Source: Natronosporangium hydrolyticum (GTDB lineage: Bacteria > Actinomycetota > Actinomycetes > Mycobacteriales > Micromonosporaceae). Taken from it: a DNA stretch of 64,000 bases. Position numbers and translations under genes: made by a program. Under the pieces are notes generated by a model, which was given only the letters and a program-made list of their open reading frames with translations, searched no databases and was not told where the DNA came from. The stretch is from contig NZ_CP070499.1 of the NCBI RefSeq assembly GCF_016925615.1, forward strand, positions 3,472,001-3,536,000, in the 5' to 3' direction. This document shows, piece after piece, positions 9,361-17,754 of the stretch (position 1 is the stretch's first letter; the number at the start of each line of letters is the position of its first letter).

Positions 9361-10770
9361 ATGTCCGTAACCGTCTTCACCGTGCTGCTGGCGACCATGA
9401 CCGGGGTGTGGCTCGTCGCGTACCTTGCGCTTTTCTTGGGCACCCGCACCCGGGGCGTCCGCGCGGCACCCGCCTCCCCAGACCTCGGCCCCGAGCCGCC
9501 GGCCGTGGTCAACCTGCTGGTCAACCGGTGGCGGCTGACCCCGGACGCGGCCGAGGCGACCCTGCTGGACCTGGCCGCTCGCGGCTGGCTGGAGCTGCGC
9601 CAGACCGGCCACGAACCCCGCAACACCACTGTGCACCTGCGCCAGCCCGGCAATCCTGGACCAATACTGCCATTCGAAGCGCGAATTTTGGATCGGGTCC
9701 GGCAACTGGCCGTGGCCGGAGTCGTCCCCGTCACCGCCCTCACCTTCCGGGACCCGCGTCGAGCCGCCGCCTGGCAACGCCAACTGCACCGCGAGATCGT
9801 GGCGGACGCGCGGGCACGCGGACTGTCCCGCGGCCGGTTCAGCCCCGCCGTGCAGACCGCCCTGTCGAGCATCGCCGGAGTGGCGGCGGTCGTACCGTTC
9901 GGCGCCGCGGTGCTACAGGGATCGATCAATCCGGTGGTGCTGGTGCTGGCGATGGCCATCACCGTGGGGATCTCCACCGCGATGAACGGCCTCGCCAACA
10001 GCGAACGGGACACCCCCACCGGGCGGGCCGCGGCCAGTCGCTGGCTCGGCGTACGCAGCTGGCTCCGCGGCCATGAGGAGTTCGCGCAGCTGCCGCCGGC
10101 GGCGGTGACCCTGTGGCAGCGGTACCTCGCCTACGGCGCGGCGCTCGGCGTCACCCGGACCACGAGCGCGGTCCTCGACCTGGGCATGGGGGATGACCGG
10201 CGAGTCTGGTCCGCCTACCAGGGGCACTGGCGACGGGTCCGGATCCGGTACCCCCGGCTACGCCCCCACTACGGCCGCTCCCTACCCGGCCTGCTGTTAC
10301 AGCTGCTGGTGTTGCTGTTCATCGCCGCAGTGCTCAGCCGGTTCGGCTCGATCGCCGCCGGGCTCGCCGATTCCCGGCCAGCACCCGCGCCAATCGACAC
10401 GTTCGGGCTGGGGGCACTGGTAATCAGCGCCGCGCTGGCGGGTTACGCCCTCTACACCCTGGCTCGGGGGGTGATCGAACTAGCCCAGCCCCGGACCATC
10501 ACCGGCGAGGTGCTGTGGAGCAAAGTCGCCCGTACCCGCAAGAGCAAGCACGGCCGCCAGGGCGAGCCGCTCCTCTACCACCTCGCGGTCGACTCCGGCG
10601 GGGTGGACACCACCACCGCCTGGGGTCTGCCGGCCCAGTGGGCCCACGACCTCCACCCCGGCGACATCGCCGAGCTGACCGTCCGCCCATGGTCGCGCCG
10701 GATCACCGGCTACCGGGTGCTCCGCCCCGGCCCGCGGCGAAGCGTCATCGAACCGGTCGCGGTGCCATGA
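9361..10770 (+). CDS. DUF2207-like membrane protein
   Basis: A 469-residue membrane protein with one N-terminal transmembrane helix (about 3-25), a soluble segment, and hydrophobic helices near 165-210 and 310-380. The segment after the first helix (LLVNRWRLTPDAAEATLLDL, followed by AARGWLEL) resembles the winged-helix-like part of DUF2207/YciQ proteins, which is the basis of the call. The ATG at 9361 is preferred to an in-frame TTG two codons earlier. Its stop codon overlaps the start of a LemA gene (ATGA). Pairing of DUF2207-type and LemA proteins is common in bacteria, but the biochemical role is not established. Confidence 0.65.
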   Translation: MSVTVFTVLLATMTGVWLVAYLALFLGTRTRGVRAAPASPDLGPEPPAVVNLLVNRWRLTPDAAEATLLDLAARGWLELRQTGHEPRNTTVHLRQPGNPGPILPFEARILDRVRQLAVAGVVPVTALTFRDPRRAAAWQRQLHREIVADARARGLSRGRFSPAVQTALSSIAGVAAVVPFGAAVLQGSINPVVLVLAMAITVGISTAMNGLANSERDTPTGRAAASRWLGVRSWLRGHEEFAQLPPAAVTLWQRYLAYGAALGVTRTTSAVLDLGMGDDRRVWSAYQGHWRRVRIRYPRLRPHYGRSLPGLLLQLLVLLFIAAVLSRFGSIAAGLADSRPAPAPIDTFGLGALVISAALAGYALYTLARGVIELAQPRTITGEVLWSKVARTRKSKHGRQGEPLLYHLAVDSGGVDTTTAWGLPAQWAHDLHPGDIAELTVRPWSRRITGYRVLRPGPRRSVIEPVAVP

Positions 10771-11384
10771 CCGCCGCGGCGTACACGGTCCTCGTCCCGC
10801 TCCTGGTCGGCGTGGCGTGCGGAGCGCCGCTGCTGCTGGTGCTCGGATGGGCGATCTACACCTATAACCGGCTGGTCCGGCAGCGCAACCAGGTGCACGC
10901 CTCGTGGGCACAGATCGATGTTGAGCTACGACGCCGGCACGACCTGATCCCCAGCCTGGTCACCACGGTGCAGGCCTACGCCGGCCACGAACAGGCGGCG
11001 CTCAGCGCGGTGGTGACCGCCCGCACCCGCGCCCAGCACGCCAGCGCCGGCGGTCCGGAGCCCCGCGCCGACCCCGAACACGAACTCAGCTCCGCGCTCG
11101 GCCAGCTGTTCGCCCGCGCCGAGGCTTACCCGCAGCTACGCGCCGACCAGACGTTCCAACAGCTACACGAGCAACTCATCGACAGCGAAGACCGGGTCAC
11201 CCACGCCCGCCAGTTCTACAACAGCGCGGCGCAGACGCTACGCAACTCGGTCCAAGCGGTGCCGAGCAACCTGGTGGCCCGGGCGGGCGGGTTCCGGTCA
11301 CCGCCGTTCTTCGCGGCGATCGGCGCCGAACGCGACCGGATCCAGCTGCAGCACGGCGATCCAGTCACCGGCACCGCGCGCTAA
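10767..11384 (+). CDS. lemA: LemA family protein
   Basis: A 205-residue LemA protein. It has one N-terminal membrane helix (about 8-33) and then the diagnostic Y-N-x-L-V-x-x-R-N-Q-V segment, seen as YNRLVRQRNQVHASWAQIDV. The family pattern RRHDLIPSLVTTVQAYAGHE and the late E-D-R-V-T-H-A-R-Q-F-Y-N block follow. LemA proteins form helical-bundle domains outside the membrane, and their function is poorly defined. The start ATG overlaps the preceding stop, so the two genes are translationally coupled. Confidence 0.92.
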   Translation: MTAAAYTVLVPLLVGVACGAPLLLVLGWAIYTYNRLVRQRNQVHASWAQIDVELRRRHDLIPSLVTTVQAYAGHEQAALSAVVTARTRAQHASAGGPEPRADPEHELSSALGQLFARAEAYPQLRADQTFQQLHEQLIDSEDRVTHARQFYNSAAQTLRNSVQAVPSNLVARAGGFRSPPFFAAIGAERDRIQLQHGDPVTGTAR

Positions 11385-11433
11385 GCTCCACCGGCGACCA
11401 GTGGTGGTTACGTCCGGTCGTTACGCCCGGTGG

Positions 11434-11781
11434 TCAGGCAGGTGCCGGCCCTTCCGCCGCCGGATCGTCCGGCAGCTCGGGACGGGGCCGGTCCGGCGCT
11501 GCGGTGCCAGGCGGATACAGCTCGGGCGGCACCGGTCGGGGCGGTTGGCCGGAGCGCCGGTCGAACCGTTCCAACTCCAGCAGCGCCTCGCGATACTCCA
11601 GCTCGGCGCGGCGCTGCTCGATCTCCCGCTCTTTCGCCTTGGCCTCGGCCTGCCGGGTCTCCTCCCGTTTCAGCTCCAGCTGATGCTGACGCCGGCCCTC
11701 CACAAGCTTGATGATGGCCCCCATCCCCCCGAAGACCATGAAGATCACCAACAACGGGATCAGGATCCCCGCCGAGCCCAT
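11434..11781 (-). CDS. Small membrane-anchored coiled-coil protein
   Basis: A 115-residue protein of unknown function. Residues 5-27 form one hydrophobic helix (ILIPLLVIFMVFGGMGAIIK). A highly charged helix rich in Glu, Arg and Lys (about 30-72), probably a coiled coil, and a Pro-rich tail follow. GGGGAGGG lies just before the ATG at 11781 and fixes the start; a longer frame upstream has no such support. It converges with lemA and is divergent from pirin. Confidence 0.7.
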   Translation of the reverse strand: MGSAGILIPLLVIFMVFGGMGAIIKLVEGRRQHQLELKREETRQAEAKAKEREIEQRRAELEYREALLELERFDRRSGQPPRPVPPELYPPGTAAPDRPRPELPDDPAAEGPAPA

Positions 11782-11823
11782 AGCCCTCCCCTTCCATCGC
11801 CTTCTCCAGCGTAGAGTCGACCC

Positions 11824-12804
11824 ATGGCAGGCGCTGACCCGAGTCAGGCAACCGACAGGTACGACGCGGCGGTGGCCACGGTGGCGGAGCCCGAAAGCGT
11901 GTTGCTGCCCGGTCATGATGTGCCGCTCGGCCGTTACACGACGGTGCGGCGACTGCTGCCGCAGCGGCCCCGCCGGATGGTCGGCGCCTGGTGTTTCGTC
12001 GACCTCTTCGGCCCGGACGAGGTCGCCGGCACCCCCGGCATGCAAGTGCCGCCGCATCCGCACACCGGCCTGCAGACGGTAACCTGGCTGATGGCCGGGG
12101 AGGTCCGACACCGGGACAGCCTCGGCAGCCTCGCCACGGTCCGGCCCGGCGAGCTGAATGTGATGACCTCGGGTCACGGCATCGCCCACTCCGAGGAGTC
12201 ACCACCGGAGCATCCGCCGGTTATGCACGGCCTACAGCTGTGGGTAGCGTTGCCGGAGGCGGCCCGACACGGAGCAGCGTCCTTCGACCACCACCCGCAC
12301 ATGCCGGTGGTCGCCGACGGCGGTTTGACCACCACGGTGGTGGTTGGCGACCTCGGCGGGGTCCGGTCACCGGCGACGACGTACTCGCCGCTGCTCGCGG
12401 CCGACGTCACGGTCGCCGCCGGCACCGACGCGGCGCTACCGCTCGAACCAGACTTCGAGTACGCGGCGCTCTCGATCTCTGGCGAGGCGGAGGTGGCCGG
12501 CGCTCCGCTGGCGCCGGGCAGTTTGCTGTATCTGGGCTACGGCCGGGGCCAACTCCCGTTGGCAGCGGACCGCGACGCCCGGCTGTTTCTACTCGGCGGC
12601 GAACCGTTCGCGGAACCGCTGGTGATGTGGTGGAATTTCGTCGGCCGAAGCCACGACGAGATTGTGACCGCCCGCGAAGATTGGCAGGCCGGCCGCCGGT
12701 TCGGCACGGTCGAGGGCTACCCGGGCGACCCATTGCCGGCGCCGACGCTGCCCACCACCCGTCTGAAGGCACGCGACCGGCACGGCAACACCTTTGCCGG
12801 GTGA
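11824..12804 (+). CDS. Pirin family protein
   Basis: A 326-residue bicupin of the pirin family. The N-terminal cupin has the family metal ligands in PPHPHTGLQTVTWL (two His) and SGHGIAHSE (His and Glu). Bacterial pirins bind iron or other metals, and some show quercetinase activity or modulate enzymes; the role here is unknown. It is a single gene whose stop is only 27 bp from the inserted IS element. Before the insertion it was nearly adjacent to, and convergent with, the secreted-protein gene at 14327. Confidence 0.92.
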   Translation: MAGADPSQATDRYDAAVATVAEPESVLLPGHDVPLGRYTTVRRLLPQRPRRMVGAWCFVDLFGPDEVAGTPGMQVPPHPHTGLQTVTWLMAGEVRHRDSLGSLATVRPGELNVMTSGHGIAHSEESPPEHPPVMHGLQLWVALPEAARHGAASFDHHPHMPVVADGGLTTTVVVGDLGGVRSPATTYSPLLAADVTVAAGTDAALPLEPDFEYAALSISGEAEVAGAPLAPGSLLYLGYGRGQLPLAADRDARLFLLGGEPFAEPLVMWWNFVGRSHDEIVTAREDWQAGRRFGTVEGYPGDPLPAPTLPTTRLKARDRHGNTFAG

Positions 12805-12831
12805 CTCTCCCGCCGGGCGTCGGACGCTTAG

Positions 12832-12857
12832 TACGGCAGCCCGACTTCGTTATGTAG
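12832..12857 (+). repeat. Left terminal inverted repeat of the IS701 element
   Basis: A 26-bp terminal repeat starting TACGGCAGCCCG and ending GTTATGTAG. It differs from the right end at three internal positions. TTAG lies immediately outside. Confidence 0.93.
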
Positions 12858-12943
12858 ATGTCTGACGATGCGCTGGCGCGGCCGGGGTCGGTCTCGGCGT
12901 GTCGGCGTGCGTGAACGCGGCCGCCGGTTGATCATGCACGGCT

Positions 12944-14308
12944 GTGAGACCAAGTGAAGATCAAACGACGGCGGCCGCTGGTCACAGCGTAGACGCCCAC
13001 GGGTGGATGGAACACTTCGAGGCCGCCTTCGCGCGAATCGCCGGCCGGTTCACCCGGGTGGAGCCACGACGCCGCGCCCGGGCCTACCTGCTCGGGCTGC
13101 TCGGGCTGCTCGCCGATGTGGAGACCCGCTCATGCTGGCAGCTGGCCGAGCACGCCGGTGAAACCTCCCCGCACGGCATGCAACGGCTGCTCGCCGAGGC
13201 AGTCTGGGACCCCGACGCGGTACGTGACGATCTGCGCAGCTACGTCGCGCACGAGCTGGGCGATCCGCGGGCCGTGCTGGTCATCGACGACACTGGTGAT
13301 CTTAAGAAGGGTGTACACAGTGTGGGGGTGCAGCGTCAGTACACCGGCACTGCCGGGCGGATCGAGAACAGCCAGGTGGCGGTGTTTCTGGGCTACGCCA
13401 CCACGGGCGGTGGGTACACGCTGATCGATCGGGAGATCTACCTGCCCAGGTCCTGGACCGATCAGCCGCGGCGGTGCGCCGCCGCTGGGGTCCGGAGCAG
13501 GTGCGGTTCGCTACCAAGATCACGCTGGCGCGGCGGATGCTCACCCGGACCCTTCAGGCTGGTGTCCCGGCCGGGTGGGCCACCGCGGACGAGTTCTACG
13601 GCGGTGACCGGCATCTGCGGCGGGATCTGCAGGCCCGCGGTGTGGGCTACGTGCTGGCGGTGGCCAAGAGCCACCGGGTCAACCACCTGCACCCCGCTGG
13701 GACCCACGCGGGCCGACCGGGTCGCGGCCGGGTTGACCCGGCGGTGTTGGAACCGACGTTCGGCAGGTGATGGGTCGAAAGGTTGGCGGGAGTACGACTG
13801 GGCCTGGGTGCGGCTCGACCCACCGCCAGACGAGGACGGCGGGCACCACTTCCTGCTGGTACGTCGCGGCCGGCGGGACGGGAAGTTGGCGTTCTACCGC
13901 TGCTGGTCACCCCGGCCGGTGAGCCTGCGTGAGCTGGTGGCTGTGGCCGGGCGCCGCTGGTCGATCGCGACCTGCTTCCAGACCGGCAAAGGGCTCGGGC
14001 TCGATGAGCACCAGGTCCGCCGCTGGGGCTCCTGGTATCGGCACACGACCTTGGTGATGCTCGCCCACGCGGTGCTGGCCGTGATCGCCGCCCACGAACG
14101 CGCCCGGCCGGCCGACGCTGACGAGTCGCTGGTTCCGTTGAGTATCAACGAGATCCGGCGCCTACTGGCCAGGCTGGCACTCAACACTGTCCATTCCATC
14201 GCCCACTGGCTGGGCTGGTCACACTGGCGACGCCGGCACCAGCAACGCGCCCGGACCAGCCACTACCGACGTCGAGGCCAGCTCACACATCGAGCAGCGC
14301 CTACATAA
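12944..14308 (+). pseudogene. IS701-type DDE transposase with two compensating frameshifts
   Basis: The protein matches IS701 transposases. The N-terminal domain runs through SPHGMQRLLAEAVWD, the first catalytic Asp lies in VLVIDDTGDLKKG, the second in GWATADEFYG and the late Glu in LGLDEHQVRRW. Homology leaves the main frame at about 13490, where one C appears lost between RCAAAGV and PEQVRF. It runs in the -1 frame up to about 13690 and returns to the first frame by about 13715 (RADRVAAGL). The main frame stays open throughout because of high GC, so it can look like one intact gene while its middle third is scrambled. The second Asp is lost in that frame. Sequencing error cannot be excluded. 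Confidence 0.82.
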
Positions 14309-14326
14309 CAAACACGGGCTGCCGTA
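14301..14326 (-). repeat. Right terminal inverted repeat of the IS701 element
   Basis: Reverse complement of the left end with 23 of 26 matches. It is followed directly by TTAG, the second copy of the target duplication. Confidence 0.93.
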
Positions 14327-15466
14327 TTAGCCGCCGGTCAGCACCTGGATCTCGTACACCTCATATTCGCCGCTGTTGCCGACCTCGATGAGCACATCGT
14401 TGTCGAACTCCCCGTTGATGTGCCACCACACCCGCCACGTCGTCATCGCCACCATCCGGAACGCCCCGCCCGATTCCTGCCGGCTCGACCGCTGGTAGGT
14501 GTATCGGCAGGCGTCCGCCGGTGGGCTGAGGAAATCCATCCCCGACTCCCAGGCCACCCCCGGCCCGTCACAGACGGCCGGCGGCCGTCCCTCCCCCATG
14601 TCCCAACTGATCTGCTGTGGCTCCGCCCACGCCTCAACCAACCAGGGCCCACCTTCCGCCACCGCCTCCAGCGGCTCCGGCCAGGTCAGGTCGGTCTCCT
14701 CGGTCCACAACCACACCGGCAACCGCACCAACCCGCCGTGCGACGGTGGGGCGGTAGCGATCGTCGGCCCATGCATCTCCAGCTGGGCCACCGCCTCGGC
14801 CCACACATCCAACAACCCGGGCTCCGGATCATCAAAGTCCGGAGCCTCTTCCAGGACCACCAGCTCGCCTATGCCATCCCACTGGGCCGCGTCTGGATCC
14901 TGCTCGCCCCCGAACGGCCCGCTGCTCCAGTGCCCCAACTCCGCAGGCGACTCCGCGTCACCCTGCTCCGTCCGCTGTGGTGGGGGCGGGAAACACGACG
15001 CCAGGTAAACCAACCCATCCTCGGCAAGCTCCTCGCTATAACCAACCATCCCAGGGACGGGAGACTCGTCCTCGGCATTGAAGTAGCAGTCCCAGTCCGA
15101 ACTATAGGACCCGCGGTAATGTCCGTTCGAGCCCGGCCCACCAACGCCAGTCCATTCACATGAAATCTCTTGTGGCCCGTGGCGGTCCAGTAAATCTGCC
15201 GGGCTGTCGTTTGGGACACCAGACCGGGAACAGCCATTACCCGCCGGGCCCGCGGGAATGTCGAACTGGAAAGGCCCTTCATCCACGCCTCCACCGGTGC
15301 TGAATCCGCACGTCGCGACGTCGATCTGGGGTTGGCTTCCCGCTGGACAATCAACCGAAGGCTGCGCCACAGATCGTTCTGGCAGCAGAATCGTCGCCGT
15401 AGTCAATACTAGAGTGGGTACCGTGACCGCCGCAGAAAACCGCCAGGAAGTTCCGAATTTCAGCAC
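14327..15466 (-). CDS. Secreted protein of unknown function
   Basis: I do not recognise a family. A hydrophobic signal segment (RFSAAVTVPTLVLTTATILL) is followed by a probable cleavage after S-V-A-Q. The mature part is rich in Trp, Gly, Asp and Glu, with several cysteines that could form disulfides. I chose the GTG at 15466, which overlaps the stop codon of the lipoprotein gene (GTGCTGA), giving 379 residues; an upstream ATG at 15505 would overlap by 46 bp. The IS701 element sits exactly at its stop codon, which is part of the duplicated TTAG and so is unchanged. It probably works with the coupled lipoprotein. Confidence 0.72.
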   Translation of the reverse strand: MLKFGTSWRFSAAVTVPTLVLTTATILLPERSVAQPSVDCPAGSQPQIDVATCGFSTGGGVDEGPFQFDIPAGPAGNGCSRSGVPNDSPADLLDRHGPQEISCEWTGVGGPGSNGHYRGSYSSDWDCYFNAEDESPVPGMVGYSEELAEDGLVYLASCFPPPPQRTEQGDAESPAELGHWSSGPFGGEQDPDAAQWDGIGELVVLEEAPDFDDPEPGLLDVWAEAVAQLEMHGPTIATAPPSHGGLVRLPVWLWTEETDLTWPEPLEAVAEGGPWLVEAWAEPQQISWDMGEGRPPAVCDGPGVAWESGMDFLSPPADACRYTYQRSSRQESGGAFRMVAMTTWRVWWHINGEFDNDVLIEVGNSGEYEVYEIQVLTGG

Positions 15467-16116
15467 GGCTCGCCACCAATCGGCTCCCACTCTCGGAGAC
15501 GCCACTGCGGATTATCTCGAGGTTCAACACTTGAGGGATCGTAGAACGTTGCTTCGGCGGCAATCAACTCCTTTACTCCTGAGTGAAACACCGTAGCCGA
15601 TTCATCCGAGGAGACCGGCTCACCCGAGCCATCGATGATCCGCCAATCAGTCGCATCGACGCAGTATTGAAGGTTAACGAGCGGAACGTTCTGGTCTTCG
15701 CCACCTACATTAGCGAAGCGATCAAGATCGACCTCAACGACCTTCGCCATTTCCCAGGTAACGGCGCCGTCTCCACGCAATTCGTTCCGGGCGTTGTCAT
15801 CGATCTCGTCCCAGGTGCCCGTCAACAGAAGCCCGCCCAACTCGGGAAGCTCCGAATGCCGGGAGTTGACCGCGGGTTCGCCCTCAATGAGGATCTCCTG
15901 GTAGAGGGCGAGGAACTCGTCGACCAGGGCCGTGACCTCGTCGACGGCCGCCTGCTCCTCATCGGTCAGCTCTGGCGCCACCGGCTGCGACAACTCGGGC
16001 CGATCATCGGACGGCGGATCCGGCAGATCCGACTCCTCTTGCCCGCAGGCGGCACCGAGCAGGGCCATCGCTCCGAGAACCGCCACGAACCGCCGCCCAG
16101 CCGCTTTCGCAGTCAC
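15460..16116 (-). CDS. Lipoprotein of unknown function
   Basis: A 218-residue lipoprotein. The signal peptide ends in the lipobox L-G-A-A-C followed by G-Q-E-E, so the mature protein should be lipid-anchored on the outer face of the membrane. The GTG at 16116 is chosen because GGGGAGGG lies 7 bp upstream. The mature part is acidic, and its late segment (CVDATDWRIIDGSGEP) resembles the strand pattern of NTF2-like or similar small extracytoplasmic domains; this is only a suggestion. It overlaps the following secreted-protein gene, so the two are probably co-translated. Confidence 0.78.
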   Translation of the reverse strand: MTAKAAGRRFVAVLGAMALLGAACGQEESDLPDPPSDDRPELSQPVAPELTDEEQAAVDEVTALVDEFLALYQEILIEGEPAVNSRHSELPELGGLLLTGTWDEIDDNARNELRGDGAVTWEMAKVVEVDLDRFANVGGEDQNVPLVNLQYCVDATDWRIIDGSGEPVSSDESATVFHSGVKELIAAEATFYDPSSVEPRDNPQWRLREWEPIGGEPC

Positions 16117-16328
16117 CGCAAGACCCTCCCCTAACCAGCAACGACACACCCGGTGCGGATCAACAACGCTACTGTCGCGGACCCGTAGGCACAGTGGAGC
16201 AGTCTAGTCGCAAACCGCAACGATCGATAGTCAGCCACCTCAGGACCAGCACGGCGCAGCCCGGTAGCGAAGATCAATGCGAATATCTGGCTGCCCTGGC
16301 AACCGCTGGGTCACCATGATCTTGCGGC

Positions 16329-16428
16329 GCGGGGCGGGGCGGGGCGGGGCGGGGCGGGATGGGCGGGGCGGGATGGGCGGGGCGGGATGGGCGGGGCGGG
16401 GCGGGGCGGGGCGGGATGGGCGGGGCGG
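16329..16428. repeat. G-rich short tandem array (GGGGC and GGGATGGGC units)
   Basis: About 100 bp made almost only of GGGGC repeats interrupted by GGGATGGGC. It ends directly at the SDR stop codon. Runs of three or four G at regular spacing give strong G-quadruplex potential on the plus strand. The rest of the gap back to the lipoprotein start (16117-16328) holds no recognisable feature. Confidence 0.9.
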
Positions 16429-17151
16429 TCAGCGTCCCAGGTAGGCGCCGCCGTTGACGTGGATGACCTGGCCGGTGATGTGACGCGCGCCGGGCGACGC
16501 GACGAACTCGACGGTCGCGGCGACGTCGGCGGGGGCGCCGGGGCGCCCAACCGAGGTCTCCGCGACCAGTCGCTGCCGCCGCTGCTCACTGAGCCGCCCT
16601 TGGAAGAATTCGGTCTCCAGCACCAACCCGGGGGCGACCACGTTGGCGGTGATGCCGCGCGGGCCCAGTTTCGCCGCCAGGTCGGCGTTCCAGGCGACCA
16701 CCGCGGCCTTGGCGGCACCGTAGTCGCCACCGCCGCGGCTGCCCGCGATCGAGCCGATGGTGATGACCCGCCCGTGGTCAACCAGCCGAGGCTGCAACGC
16801 GGCGGTCACCAGGACCGCCGTGAGCAGGTTCGCTGCCAGCTGGTGGCGCCACCCCTCGGCCAGGGCCACCAGCTCGTCTGGCGACGGTGCCGGCTCCCCG
16901 GCCGCCACGATGCCGCCCGCATTGTTGACCAGCACGTCGACCTCGGCCGGCAGCTCCGGCAAGCTCGCCCGCACCGCGACCGGGTCGGCCGCGTCGAAGC
17001 TGACCGCCTGCGCGCCGATCCGCTGCGCCGCCTCGGACAGCACAGACTCCCGCCGGCCCGTGATCGCGACCCGGTCGCCGTTGGCGATGAAGGCCTGCGC
17101 GATCGCGAGCCCGATGCCGGTGCCGCCGCCGGTGACCACCACCTGCCGCAT
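16429..17151 (-). CDS. SDR-family NAD(P)-dependent oxidoreductase
   Basis: A 240-residue classical short-chain dehydrogenase/reductase. The cofactor motif T-G-G-G-T-G-I-G is at residues 7-14. N-N-A-G, the catalytic Ser in ITIGSIAG and the Y-x3-K pair in YGAAKA follow. The R residues after strand 2 (ITGRRES) suggest NADP(H) preference. Similar proteins are annotated as 3-oxoacyl-ACP reductases, but the substrate is unknown. The Shine-Dalgarno AAAGGAG overlaps a palindrome that recurs in front of the MarR gene 0.6 kb away, so MarR control is likely. Confidence 0.92.
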   Translation of the reverse strand: MRQVVVTGGGTGIGLAIAQAFIANGDRVAITGRRESVLSEAAQRIGAQAVSFDAADPVAVRASLPELPAEVDVLVNNAGGIVAAGEPAPSPDELVALAEGWRHQLAANLLTAVLVTAALQPRLVDHGRVITIGSIAGSRGGGDYGAAKAAVVAWNADLAAKLGPRGITANVVAPGLVLETEFFQGRLSEQRRQRLVAETSVGRPGAPADVAATVEFVASPGARHITGQVIHVNGGAYLGR

Positions 17152-17159
17152 GAAAACTC

Positions 17160-17173
17160 CTTTAGACCTAAAG
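17160..17173. promoter_or_regulatory. Candidate MarR operator at the SDR start
   Basis: CTTTAG-AC-CTAAAG is a perfect inverted repeat overlapping the SDR ribosome-binding site. It matches 11 of 14 positions of the site at 17734-17747 next to the MarR gene, and both copies are followed by TAG. Confidence 0.6.
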
Positions 17174-17272
17174 TAGTTGGCGTGATTTCACTATAACGCG
17201 CGGCAACCCTTCGGGGCGCTGCCGGCCGGTTCAGTCTTGACGGGCTCGCCCCACCCCAACTTGATGATCTTG

Positions 17273-17612
17273 GGGCGGGAGGGGTGCAGACCCGGTTGCG
17301 TGGCCTACGAGAGCTGCTAGCACAAACGGAGCAGCGCCGGCCGGCTGTCGCCACCGCGCCGGGGACGGTTAGGCGGGGGTCAGACTGGCCATATCGGGGC
17401 GACCACCGCCGCCCGGGCTTTCCCCGATCTGGGCATCGTTGCACCTGGGGGCGGGGGTAATCGCCGCGCAGAGAACTCGTCGAGCAGTGGGGCCCTGCCC
17501 GATCGTTCTCCGGCACGGCGCCGACAGTCGGCCGGCTGACCGGGTGGGCGCTGCTCCGTTTGGGCTAGCAGCTCTCGTAGGCCACGCAACCGGGTCCGCG
17601 CCCCTCCCGCCC
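17273..17612. repeat. Long inverted repeat (66-bp arms) between the SDR and MarR genes
   Basis: Two 66-bp arms, 17273-17338 and 17547-17612, are reverse complements at 63 of 66 positions and flank 208 bp. Weaker inverted similarity continues on both sides, for example GATGATCTTG at the left and CAAGATCAAC at the right, and CGGCCGGCTGTCG against its counterpart. The pattern suggests two inverted copies of an element of roughly 100-150 bp. No protein-coding capacity was recognised in the 600-bp gap. Confidence 0.88.
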
Positions 17613-17733
17613 AACGCCACAAGATCAACAAATGGGCGGAACGGTCGAGGGCGCGTCAGCCAGTTCGACCAAGGTCGCCTCCCGAGCCAGCAAGGGCAGC
17701 GCGTGCAGGGGAAACTCCTGCTCGCGCAGATTC

Positions 17734-17747
17734 CTTAAGGCCTAAAC
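17734..17747. promoter_or_regulatory. Candidate MarR operator upstream of the MarR gene
   Basis: CTTAAG-GC-CTAAAC lies 7 bp before the MarR ATG and resembles the perfect palindrome at the SDR start. It covers the position where a ribosome-binding site would be, which suggests autorepression. Confidence 0.5.
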
Positions 17748-17754
17748 TAGCTGC

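Larger units (their letters stand above)
12832..14326 (+). mobile_element. IS701-family insertion sequence, 1495 bp
   Basis: The element is bounded by 26-bp terminal inverted repeats that match at 23 of 26 positions and begin TACGGCAGCCCG. It is flanked on both sides by the tetranucleotide TTAG (12828-12831 and 14327-14330), which fits the YTAR target duplication described for the IS701 family. It encodes one DDE transposase. Both ends and the target duplication are intact, so the insertion is recent or well preserved, although the transposase reading frame is broken. Confidence 0.93.

Noticed and set aside
9036-10076. Plus-strand frame across the end of aceA and the start of the DUF2207-like gene
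   Set aside because: It overlaps two supported genes in another frame and is low-complexity Pro/Arg-rich.
10515-10766. N-terminal extension of the LemA gene
   Set aside because: It lies inside the DUF2207-like gene in another frame; the LemA start at 10767 overlaps that gene's stop and gives the normal family length.
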